The notes beneath the pieces were generated by a model that was not told where the DNA came from, did not search any database, and saw only the letters and a list, made by a program, of their open reading frames with translations. Of a stretch of 14,351 nucleotides of DNA, positions 7,380 to 13,692 are shown in pieces. The position numbers and the translations under genes were made by a program. Source of the stretch: Acidobacteriota bacterium (lineage in GTDB: Bacteria > Acidobacteriota > Thermoanaerobaculia > Multivoradales > JAHEKO01). Location: the NCBI GenBank assembly GCA_030610025.1, contig JAUWSP010000014.1, forward strand, positions 1-14,351. The letters run 5' to 3'. Every line of letters starts with the position of its first letter. Position 1 is the first letter of the stretch.

Positions 7380-8450
7380 CTACTCCTCTGCTTCGTCGTC
7401 CGCCGTCGCACGCAGTGCCTGTCCGAGCGTTCTTCCCAGATAGCTCACCAACGGTACGACTTTCTGATAGTCCATTCGGGATGGGCCGAAGATTCCGAGG
7501 CTCCCGAGCGCATGCTCCTTGGAGCCATAGGTCGTGGCCACGAGGCTGAAATCAAGATCCGAGGTCAGGTCGCTTTCCTCACCGATGATGACTTGTACAC
7601 CCTGGCCGCCGATCAACTGGTTGAGAATGCGAACCAGATCTGCTTTATCAGTAAAGGTCTCGATCAATCGACGCACTCTCGGGATATCCGACAACTCCGG
7701 TTGTCCCAGCACGACCTGGGTCCCCTCGACCAGAAGGCCCGGACCGTCATCGGCCCCCAGAGCCTGCTGAGCCAGGTCCACAGCATCAGCCAGCATATTG
7801 TCCAGCTCGGCTCTTTCCTGAGCCATCAGGCCGAGCAGCTTGTCTCGAACCTGCCGTAGAGTCAGTCCACTGCAGCTCTCCGTCAGATAGTTGGAGATCC
7901 GCACGAGCTCTTCTCTCGTCATCTCGTGAAGAGTCTCGATCACCCTGTTCTCTACCAGCCCGCCCACCGAGACCATGACGCAAAGTGTGCGACAACCCGA
8001 CAGCTTGATGAAGTTGATCGCCTTCAGCACCGTCTCCCCGACGGGTGGCGTCACCACGATTCCGATCTGGTTGGACAGCTGCGTCAACAGGTGGGTCACC
8101 ACTTCCATGAGCTTTTCGACATCTGAGAGCACAGACCCGAGCTCGCCCTGGATCAGTCGTCGGTTGGGCCCCGAGATCCTCTTGCTGGGCATCAAGGAGT
8201 CGATGTAGAAATGATACCCGGAGGCCGTGGGCACCCTGCCCGCAGACTTATAGGGCTGCGCCAGGAAGCCTTGGTCCTCGAGGTCGGCCATGACGTTGCG
8301 GATACTCGCAGACGAGAGTCCGTGGCGTTCGAGCTTGGCCACGGTCCGCGAGCTGACCGGCTCACCGCTCGAGATGAAGGTGTGAATCACATCCCGCAGA
8401 ATCTCGCTGTCGCGATCGGCGGAAGAGGTTCGTCTGCTGTGGGCTACCAT
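7380..8450 (-). CDS. hrcA: Heat-inducible transcription repressor HrcA
   Basis: HrcA represses chaperone operons by binding the CIRCE inverted repeat, and GroEL supports its folding. The 356-residue product has an N-terminal winged helix (about 14-85) with GEPVSSRTVAK (29-39), LSSASIRNVMADLEDQGFL (45-63) and SAGRVPTASGYHFYID (69-84). The remaining residues form the GAF-like and dimerisation parts of the family (for example FIKLSGCRTLCVMVSVGG). It is the first gene of hrcA-grpE-dnaK-dnaJ-prmA-rsmE. A promoter lies 55-83 nt upstream. The ATG (8450-8448) has no good Shine-Dalgarno. No consensus CIRCE is visible upstream of it or inside the operon, which is odd for an HrcA-headed operon. Confidence 0.95.
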   Translation of the reverse strand: MVAHSRRTSSADRDSEILRDVIHTFISSGEPVSSRTVAKLERHGLSSASIRNVMADLEDQGFLAQPYKSAGRVPTASGYHFYIDSLMPSKRISGPNRRLIQGELGSVLSDVEKLMEVVTHLLTQLSNQIGIVVTPPVGETVLKAINFIKLSGCRTLCVMVSVGGLVENRVIETLHEMTREELVRISNYLTESCSGLTLRQVRDKLLGLMAQERAELDNMLADAVDLAQQALGADDGPGLLVEGTQVVLGQPELSDIPRVRRLIETFTDKADLVRILNQLIGGQGVQVIIGEESDLTSDLDFSLVATTYGSKEHALGSLGIFGPSRMDYQKVVPLVSYLGRTLGQALRATADDEAEE

Positions 8451-8467
8451 ATCGACTCGATGAAAAT

Positions 8468-8492
8468 CTCTGACCAGGGTTGCTCGTCAGTG
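8468..8492 (-). promoter_or_regulatory. Imperfect inverted repeat in the hrcA leader (possible operator)
   Basis: On the minus strand CACTGAC (8492-8486) and GTCAGAG (8474-8468) form an inverted repeat with 6 of 7 pairs and an 11-nt spacer. It falls at about +6 to +31 of the predicted hrcA transcript. It shares only GCACT with the CIRCE half-site TTAGCACTC, and the arm and spacer lengths differ. It could be a diverged operator or simply a leader hairpin. Confidence 0.25.
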
Positions 8493-8504
8493 CCGCGTGC
8501 CGGA

Positions 8505-8533
8505 AAACTAGCCGTGTCCCAGTCCACTGTCAA
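8505..8533 (-). promoter_or_regulatory. Predicted sigma-70 promoter of the hrcA operon
   Basis: The minus strand shows a perfect -35 TTGACA (8533-8528), a 17-nt spacer and TAGTTT (8510-8505) as -10. Transcription would start near 8498, giving a leader of about 48 nt before hrcA. The -35 reads CTTGACA with its preceding base, close to a sigma-32 -35, but I see no CCCCAT-type -10 at the right distance, so a housekeeping promoter is more likely. Confidence 0.6.
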
Positions 8534-8579
8534 GCCACTGGGCCTGGAGCCGGGCGGTCACTCCCAAGCCAATGCCCGC

Positions 8580-8645
8580 GCCCTGCCTGGGCACTTCTGC
8601 GAATCAAGGACTCCCCTGATTGGGCCTTGCCTGGGCAACTGCCCA
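8580..8645. repeat. Repeated and nested TGCC/GGCA palindromes in the divergent promoter region
   Basis: The sequence GCC(C/T)TGCCTGGGCA occurs at 8580-8593 and again at 8624-8637, exactly 44 nt apart, about four helical turns. Each copy holds a palindrome with a TG centre: TGCC-TG-GGCA (8584-8593) and TTGCC-TG-GGCAA (8627-8638). The second overlaps another perfect palindrome, TGGGCA-AC-TGCCCA (8632-8645). These elements cover the -35 and part of the spacer of the predicted plus-strand promoter, the usual place for a repressor operator. Confidence 0.5.
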
Positions 8646-8655
8646 CGGCTATTGT
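8627..8655 (+). promoter_or_regulatory. Predicted promoter of the DUF2520 gene, nearly leaderless
   Basis: TTGCCT (8627-8632) and TATTGT (8650-8655) are separated by 17 nt. Each box matches the sigma-70 consensus at 4 of 6 positions. A start near 8661-8662 would leave only 3-4 nt before the ATG at 8665. No Shine-Dalgarno is present (the bases before the ATG are AGCGCAGCG), which agrees with leaderless translation. Confidence 0.45.
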
Positions 8656-8664
8656 AGCGCAGCG

Positions 8665-9543
8665 ATGTCAACACCGAAGTCACTGGTTCCACTACGGTTC
8701 TCCCTCGTTGGGCCAGGACGCGTGGGTAGCAGCATGGCCCACTGGCTGACAGCCCAGGGCGCCGAGATCGTGACCGTAGCAGGCCGCGATCCCGAGGCTA
8801 CGGCCAGCCTCGCACGGCAATTCGGGGCCACTGCTGTCGGGATCGATCAACTGAGAACGGAAGGCCAGTCGCTACTGCTGCTGGCCATTTCCGACCCGGC
8901 CCTTGCGTCTGTCGCAACCAGCCTGGCCGAAAAGCCCCAGGCGGAGGTCACCCTTCACACGGCTGGCGCTCTCGACGCTTCGGTGCTCGCCCCACTACGC
9001 GCCGCCGGCTCCAGCACCGGATCCTTGCACCCTCTCATGGCCTTTCCTGCGGTCCTCACAGACCCGGGGCAAGCCGACGGCAAGGTCTTCGCCTTCGATG
9101 GCGATCCACAAGCACAGGCCCTTGCTGTCAGGCTGGCCCTCTCCTGGGGTGGAATCCCTGTTCATGTGCCCGCAGAGGCGCGGCCCATCTACCACCTGGC
9201 GGCCTCGCTCGCGGCCGGTGGCATCGTGACCCTGCTCGCCACTGCCGCGGAGATGGCCAGAAAGCAGGGGCTGCCCCACGAGCTCACCGAAGGTTATGTC
9301 GCCCTGGCCCGCGGCGCCATCGAGCAGGCCTCCGAGGCAAGTGAGCTCCCCAGCGCCATCACCGGCCCACTGGCGCGGGGCGATCTCGACACGTTTCAGC
9401 GGCAGATCGAGATCCTCGAGAAACTCGATAAGGGGCTGGCGCAGGCAGTCATGGGTCTCGCCGAACTGACCCTCCGCCTCACCTCGGACAAGGCCGACAC
9501 CAAATCCCCTCCGGAGGCCCGAACCGAGGCGCCCAGAGCATAG
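8665..9543 (+). CDS. Rossmann-like / DUF2520 domain protein, probable oxidoreductase
   Basis: The 292-residue product has an N-terminal NAD(P)-binding fold with GPGRVG (16-21) after a beta strand (RFSLV) and an Arg at the end of strand two (VAGRDP), which hints at NADP preference. The second half matches the DUF2520 all-helical C-terminal domain, with SLHPLMAF (120-127), YHLAASLAAGG (176-186) and ITGPLARGD (232-240). This architecture resembles ketopantoate reductase and F420-dependent NADP reductases, but the substrate of the family is not established as far as I know. The last roughly 20 residues are a charged tail. An upstream in-frame ATG (8620) would add 15 residues that precede the fold and overlap the promoter, so I chose 8665. 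It is transcribed divergently from hrcA, and mglA follows 88 nt downstream. Confidence 0.85.
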   Translation: MSTPKSLVPLRFSLVGPGRVGSSMAHWLTAQGAEIVTVAGRDPEATASLARQFGATAVGIDQLRTEGQSLLLLAISDPALASVATSLAEKPQAEVTLHTAGALDASVLAPLRAAGSSTGSLHPLMAFPAVLTDPGQADGKVFAFDGDPQAQALAVRLALSWGGIPVHVPAEARPIYHLAASLAAGGIVTLLATAAEMARKQGLPHELTEGYVALARGAIEQASEASELPSAITGPLARGDLDTFQRQIEILEKLDKGLAQAVMGLAELTLRLTSDKADTKSPPEARTEAPRA

Positions 9544-9575
9544 AGGAACCGGTCACTTTCGCACCGGAGACCTGA

Positions 9576-9584
9576 TGGTAAGAT
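9576..9584 (+). promoter_or_regulatory. Possible extended -10 promoter for the MglA-like gene
   Basis: TGGTAAGAT fits an extended -10 (TGn plus TAAGAT, 4 of 6 matches). Only a weak -35 (TTTCGC at 9557-9562) lies upstream. A start near 9591 would give a leader of about 40 nt. Confidence 0.3.
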
Positions 9585-9597
9585 CGACTCGCTTTTT

Positions 9598-9617
9598 CGC
9601 GGAAGATCGCGGAAGAT
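9598..9617 (+). repeat. Tandem 10-nt repeat in the mglA leader
   Basis: CGCGGAAGAT occurs twice with no gap (9598-9607 and 9608-9617). Each copy carries a GGAAGA resembling a ribosome site, but the nearer one is about 15 nt from the ATG at 9632, longer than usual spacing. It may be chance duplication or influence initiation of mglA. Confidence 0.4.
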
Positions 9618-9631
9618 AGAGCCCCATAACA

Positions 9632-10738
9632 ATGGCTACATTCAACTTCAGCACCATGCAGATGACGGTCAAGGTCGTCTATTACGGCCCTGGTCTTTGC
9701 GGCAAGACGACGAATCTACAGTTCATCTACGGCCATACAACTCCAAACTCTCGAGGTGAGATGGTCTCCCTGGAGACCAAGGCGGATCGCACCCTGTTCT
9801 TCGATCTGCTGCCCATCGAGGTGGGGACCATCGCCGGTTTCAAGACCAAGATCCAGCTCTACACGGTACCTGGACAGGTCTTCTACAACACCACTCGCAA
9901 GCTGGTCTTGAAAGGGGTCGACGGGATCGTCTTCGTGGCCGATACCCAGCGACCGATGTTGCAGTCCAACGTCGAGTCGCTCGCCAACCTGAAGACCAAC
10001 CTGGCGGAGCTCGGCATCTGCATCGATGCGGTGCCCATGGTCTTCCAGTACAACAAGAGGGATCTTCAGGACGTCTGTACGGTCAGCGAGCTCGACGGCA
10101 CACTCAACAGCCGGGAGGTCCCCAGAGTCGAGGCCGCTGCCCTGACCGGGATGGGCGTCTTCGAAACCCTGAGAGCGATCTCGAAACTCACTCTCGGAGC
10201 TCTCAAGAAGCAGCTCGAGGAAGGCTCGCCTGCTTCGGCCAGGGTCCCATTGCCGACACCGCCCAGGGCACCTCAGACGGCGGTAGCCAAAGAAGCAGCG
10301 GCCAATGCGCAGGCTCTCAGCCAACCCCCGGTCGGCCAATCCCCGGCCAGGTCCACCGCCAGCCTCCAAGGCTCTGTCAGCCAGGCGGTGGCCAGTGGAG
10401 CCTCGGCCGCAAGGCCTGTAGAGGCGCGACCCACACCCGTCAGGGCAACCGACACCAAGCCCTCACCCGTCGCGGTTCCGCCCCCTGCCCCACCGAGACC
10501 GAGGCCAGCCCCATCGCCCAGCAAGCGGGAAACTAGCAGGACCAGCCGCAATCTACTGCTCCGATTGGATCAGGCGGATCTCCAGCGCACTCATAGAGTG
10601 ACCTTGAGTCTCAGGCTCGAGGACGCCGAGCGAAGGCTGGTTCAGGAAGTACGCAATGTGCAGTTGGACCTGGATCGAACCGAACAGTCCGACGATCTGC
10701 AGCTGCAACTCAATATACGGCTGCACCCCAAGTCTTGA
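9632..10738 (+). CDS. mglA: MglA-like small GTPase with C-terminal extension
   Basis: MglA is a Ras-like GTPase that sets the leading cell pole and recruits pilus and gliding machinery. Residues 1 to about 195 are a full MglA domain: VVYYGPGLCGKTTNLQ (15-30) with the P-loop Lys25, then LFFDLLP (55-61). LYTVPGQ (76-82) replaces the usual Ras DxxG in the way typical of MglA, and NKRD (141-144) supplies guanine specificity. Ordinary MglA ends there, at about 195 residues. This 368-residue protein continues with a Pro/Ala/Ser-rich linker (about 196-305) and a compact end (306-368) with three beta-like strands of alternating Leu: VTLSLRLE, VQLDLD and LQLQLNIRL. The linker keeps the frame open without stops and the end is not low complexity, so it looks like a true domain. 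No MglB (GAP) gene is adjacent. pilT, a possible functional partner, lies about 8 kb away on the other strand. Confidence 0.92.
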   Translation: MATFNFSTMQMTVKVVYYGPGLCGKTTNLQFIYGHTTPNSRGEMVSLETKADRTLFFDLLPIEVGTIAGFKTKIQLYTVPGQVFYNTTRKLVLKGVDGIVFVADTQRPMLQSNVESLANLKTNLAELGICIDAVPMVFQYNKRDLQDVCTVSELDGTLNSREVPRVEAAALTGMGVFETLRAISKLTLGALKKQLEEGSPASARVPLPTPPRAPQTAVAKEAAANAQALSQPPVGQSPARSTASLQGSVSQAVASGASAARPVEARPTPVRATDTKPSPVAVPPPAPPRPRPAPSPSKRETSRTSRNLLLRLDQADLQRTHRVTLSLRLEDAERRLVQEVRNVQLDLDRTEQSDDLQLQLNIRLHPKS

Positions 10739-10763
10739 CGTAGCCCGACCTGCTCAGTGAAAT
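10735..10763 (+). promoter_or_regulatory. Possible promoter for nrdR-lon-thiL
   Basis: TTGACG (10735-10740, 5 of 6 matches) and TGAAAT (10758-10763, 4 of 6) are 17 nt apart. The -35 overlaps the mglA stop codon. The predicted start near 10770 leaves about 28 nt before nrdR. Read-through from mglA is an alternative, since the gap is only 59 nt. Confidence 0.38.
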
Positions 10764-10769
10764 CGAGAG

Positions 10770-10785
10770 CCAGGTACATCCCTGG
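10770..10785 (+). promoter_or_regulatory. Small leader hairpin overlapping the nrdR ribosome site
   Basis: CCAGG (10770-10774) and CCTGG (10781-10785) can pair across a 6-nt loop. The right arm includes the first two bases of the GGAG (10784-10787) that serves as the likely ribosome site, 10 nt before the nrdR ATG. The 5-bp stem is weak, so any effect on translation would be modest. Confidence 0.25.
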
Positions 10786-10797
10786 AGCCGACAAGGC

Positions 10798-11256
10798 ATG
10801 AGATGCCCGTTCTGCACCGAAAACAAAGATCGGGTGGTGGATTCCCGAGAGAATCGCAATGGCATGACCATTCGCAGGCGCCGGGAGTGCCTGGAATGCG
10901 GACGGCGCTTCACCTCGTACGAGAGGATCGAAGAGATCCCCTATATGGTGATCAAGCGCGACGGCAGCCGGGTCGAGTTCGATCGGGCAAAGCTACTTAC
11001 CGGCCTGCACAAGGCCTGCGAGAAGCGTCCTGTGCCGGCAAAGCGATTGGAGGAGCTCGTCGACCTCGTCGAGCAGCAACTGCAGGACAGGGAAGATCAC
11101 GAGATCACGACGCAGGAAATTGGCCAATTCGTCATGGACCAATTGAAGGAACTGGATCAGGTCTCCTACGTCCGGTTTGCATCCGTCTACCGTAAATTCG
11201 AAGATATCGACGCCTTCATGACGGAGCTCAAGAATCTTCTTGATCAGCGTCGCTGA
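10798..11256 (+). CDS. nrdR: Transcriptional repressor NrdR
   Basis: NrdR is the ATP/dATP-sensing repressor of ribonucleotide reductase operons. The 152-residue length is normal for the family. The N-terminal zinc ribbon has Cys3, Cys6, Cys31 and Cys34 (MRCPFC and ECLECGRRFTSYE). The ATP-cone domain follows, from about residue 49 (YMVIKRDGSRVEFDRAKLL) to about 139, with the conserved VSYVRFASVYRKFEDID near the end. No nrd reductase gene or NrdR box was noticed in the window, so its targets lie elsewhere. It is separated from lon by 20 nt and probably shares a transcript with it. Confidence 0.97.
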   Translation: MRCPFCTENKDRVVDSRENRNGMTIRRRRECLECGRRFTSYERIEEIPYMVIKRDGSRVEFDRAKLLTGLHKACEKRPVPAKRLEELVDLVEQQLQDREDHEITTQEIGQFVMDQLKELDQVSYVRFASVYRKFEDIDAFMTELKNLLDQRR

Positions 11257-11276
11257 ACCCCAAAGGCCCGGAAGCC

Positions 11277-13679
11277 ATGACCACGACACCCAGCATGAAT
11301 GACGAGGCCCTCGACGGCAGCATGAAGCTGCCGGACGTCTTGCCGGTCCTGCCGCTCAAGGACACGGTGATCTTCCCCTACATCATTCTGCCGCTCTCCG
11401 TCGGTCGTGACAAAAGCGTCCTTGCCGTCGACCAGGCTCTGGCAGAGAACCGCATCATCATGCTGGTCACCCAGAAGGACGCTACGGTCGAAGATCCGGG
11501 AGAGGAAGACCTTCACGACTTCGGAACGGCGGCCCTGATCATGCGCATGCTGAAGCTGCCGGATGGCCGCATCCGCATCCTCGTGCAGGGACTCAGCCGA
11601 GCCCGGATAGCGCATATCGGCCAGACCGAGCCCTATCTGAAGGCCAAGATCGAACAGCTCGACGAGCCGATATTCGGCGAGCAGGATCTGGAGTTGGAGG
11701 CCCTCGTCCGCACGGTAAAAGAGGGTTTGGACACGGTGGTCAACCTCGGCAAGACCATCTCACCCGAGGTGATGATCATTGCGGCCAACCTGGAGGACCC
11801 CGGGCGGCTGGCAGACCTGGCAGCGGGCAACCTCGAGCTGAAGGCCGAGGATGCTCAGGAAATTCTCAAGACCGTCTCCCCGTTGGAGCGACTCCGCAAG
11901 GTCAGCGACCTGCTCTTGAGAGAGATCCAGCTCCTCAAGATGCAACAGGAGATCTCGCTCCAGGCTCGGGGCGAGATGGACAAGGGACAGCGAGAGTACT
12001 TTCTACGGCAGCAGCTCAAAGCGATCCAGCAGGAGCTCGGCGAAGGGGACGAGCTGGATGAGGAGATCACCGTCTTTCGTCGTATCGGCAAGGAGAAACA
12101 ACTGCCCGAGGAGGCGCTCGAGGAGCTGGAACGTCAGATCCACAGGCTGGAGCGCGGCCATCCCGACAGCGCCGAAACCGCGATTACCCGCACCTACCTC
12201 GAGTGGCTGACGGGGCTGCCATGGGAAACCCAGAGCGAGGACCTCCTGGACCTGATGCGAGCCCGCAAAATCCTGGATGAGGACCACTACGATCTGGAGA
12301 AGGTCAAGGAGAGGATTCTCGAGTACCTGGCGGTTCGCAAGCTCAAAAACGACACCAAGGGACCGATCCTCTGCTTCGTGGGTCCGCCCGGAGTCGGCAA
12401 GACTTCGCTCGGACGCTCGATTGCCAGGGCGTTGGGGCGAGAGTTCGTTCGGATCTCTCTGGGCGGTGTGCGAGACGAGGCGGAGATTCGCGGCCATCGG
12501 CGAACCTACGTCGGAGCGATGCCCGGCAGGATCATTCAGGGAATCAATCAAGCCAGAACCAGCAATCCGGTCTTCATGCTGGACGAGATCGACAAGGTCG
12601 GGGCCGACTTCCGGGGCGATCCCTCATCCGCCCTGCTCGAGGTCCTGGACCCGGAGCAGAACTTCAGCTTTCGTGACCACTATCTGAGCGTCGCCTACGA
12701 CCTGTCGCGGGTGATGTTCATTACGACCGCCAACATGTTGGAGCCCATTCAACCCGCTTTCCTCGATCGCATGGAAGTCATCCGCCTGAGCGGCTACACC
12801 GGTCAGGAGAAACTGCAGATCGCGAAACGCCACCTCATTCCGAAGCAGGTTGCGCAGCATGGGCTCAAGCCTAGCCAGATCTCGTTCTCGACGGCGGCGA
12901 TCCGCAAGATCGTCAAGGACTACACCAAGGAAGCGGGTCTACGCAATCTCGAACGGGAGCTGGCCGCCATCTGCCGTAAGGTGGCCGTCCAGGTGGCTCA
13001 GGGAAAGAAGGGGAAGACTCCCATCTCCATGCCCAGGGTCGAAGAGCTTCTGGGGCCTGCCAAGCACTTCAGCGAAGAGCTCCTGACGATCGATCGGATC
13101 GGCGTCGCCACTGGCCTGGCCTGGACAGCAGCGGGCGGCGATCTGCTCTTCATCGAAGCCGTGGCGCTGCCAGGCAAGGGCGGGCTACGACTGACGGGAC
13201 AACTGGGCGACGTGATGAAGGAATCTGCCCAGGCCGCCCTGAGTTTTTCTCGTTCCTACTGTGCCGCATCCGACGTTCCCAGGGATTTCTTCACCACCCA
13301 TGATTTCCACATTCATGTGCCGGCGGGCTCGGTCCCCAAAGATGGTCCTTCGGCCGGTATCACCATCGCGGCAGCCATCGTGTCGGTCCTGCTCGGCAGA
13401 CCGATCAACCGGCGGGTGGCCATGACCGGCGAGATCACATTGCGCGGGGACATCCTGCCCATTGGTGGACTCAAGGAGAAGGTGCTGGCTGCCAAAGCGG
13501 CCGGGGTCAAACGGATCGTGCTGCCCCGACTCAACGAGAGGGATCTCCACGAGGTCCCACCGGAGCTTCGCAAGGGCCTCACTTTTCACTTCGCCGAGGA
13601 CATGCGCGAGGTGTTGGATATCGCCCTTCTCAAGCGGGCGACAACTCGACGCAAGGCGATCAGCAGCACTTCAGCGTAG
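11277..13679 (+). CDS. lon: ATP-dependent protease Lon (LonA type)
   Basis: Lon is the homohexameric cytoplasmic AAA+ serine protease that degrades misfolded and regulatory proteins. The 800-residue product is a complete LonA. The N-terminal substrate-binding domain (LPVLPLKDTVIFP, 22-34) is followed by a long coiled-coil region (to about 320). The ATPase domain has Walker A GPPGVGKTS (369-377), Walker B VFMLDEIDK (432-440) and TANMLEPI (484-491). The protease domain has the catalytic Ser692 in PKDGPSAG (687-694) and Lys735 in GGLKEK, 43 residues later as in E. coli (Ser679/Lys722). No membrane segment is present, so it is not LonB. The first ATG has GGAAG only 2 nt upstream; ATG codons at 11295 and 11322 are alternatives that would shorten the non-conserved N-terminus. 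It lies between nrdR and thiL. Confidence 0.98.
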   Translation: MTTTPSMNDEALDGSMKLPDVLPVLPLKDTVIFPYIILPLSVGRDKSVLAVDQALAENRIIMLVTQKDATVEDPGEEDLHDFGTAALIMRMLKLPDGRIRILVQGLSRARIAHIGQTEPYLKAKIEQLDEPIFGEQDLELEALVRTVKEGLDTVVNLGKTISPEVMIIAANLEDPGRLADLAAGNLELKAEDAQEILKTVSPLERLRKVSDLLLREIQLLKMQQEISLQARGEMDKGQREYFLRQQLKAIQQELGEGDELDEEITVFRRIGKEKQLPEEALEELERQIHRLERGHPDSAETAITRTYLEWLTGLPWETQSEDLLDLMRARKILDEDHYDLEKVKERILEYLAVRKLKNDTKGPILCFVGPPGVGKTSLGRSIARALGREFVRISLGGVRDEAEIRGHRRTYVGAMPGRIIQGINQARTSNPVFMLDEIDKVGADFRGDPSSALLEVLDPEQNFSFRDHYLSVAYDLSRVMFITTANMLEPIQPAFLDRMEVIRLSGYTGQEKLQIAKRHLIPKQVAQHGLKPSQISFSTAAIRKIVKDYTKEAGLRNLERELAAICRKVAVQVAQGKKGKTPISMPRVEELLGPAKHFSEELLTIDRIGVATGLAWTAAGGDLLFIEAVALPGKGGLRLTGQLGDVMKESAQAALSFSRSYCAASDVPRDFFTTHDFHIHVPAGSVPKDGPSAGITIAAAIVSVLLGRPINRRVAMTGEITLRGDILPIGGLKEKVLAAKAAGVKRIVLPRLNERDLHEVPPELRKGLTFHFAEDMREVLDIALLKRATTRRKAISSTSA

Positions 13680-13692
13680 TACCCGGTCGGCA

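Noticed and set aside
8460..8657. Small plus-strand ORF beginning MKISDQGCSS in the divergent gap
   Set aside because: There is no ribosome site, it resembles no family, and it covers both predicted promoters and the palindromes.
8620..8664. Upstream ATG for the DUF2520 gene
   Set aside because: The extra 15 residues precede the Rossmann fold, lack family character and overlap the predicted -35 and -10.
9549..9567. Inverted repeat CCGGT/ACCGG after the DUF2520 gene as a terminator
   Set aside because: The stem is only 5 bp and the nearest T run (9592-9597) is more than 20 nt away.
9716..10369. Minus-strand 217-codon frame opposite mglA
   Set aside because: It is a shadow of the conserved GTPase, with arginine/glycine-rich composition and no domain.
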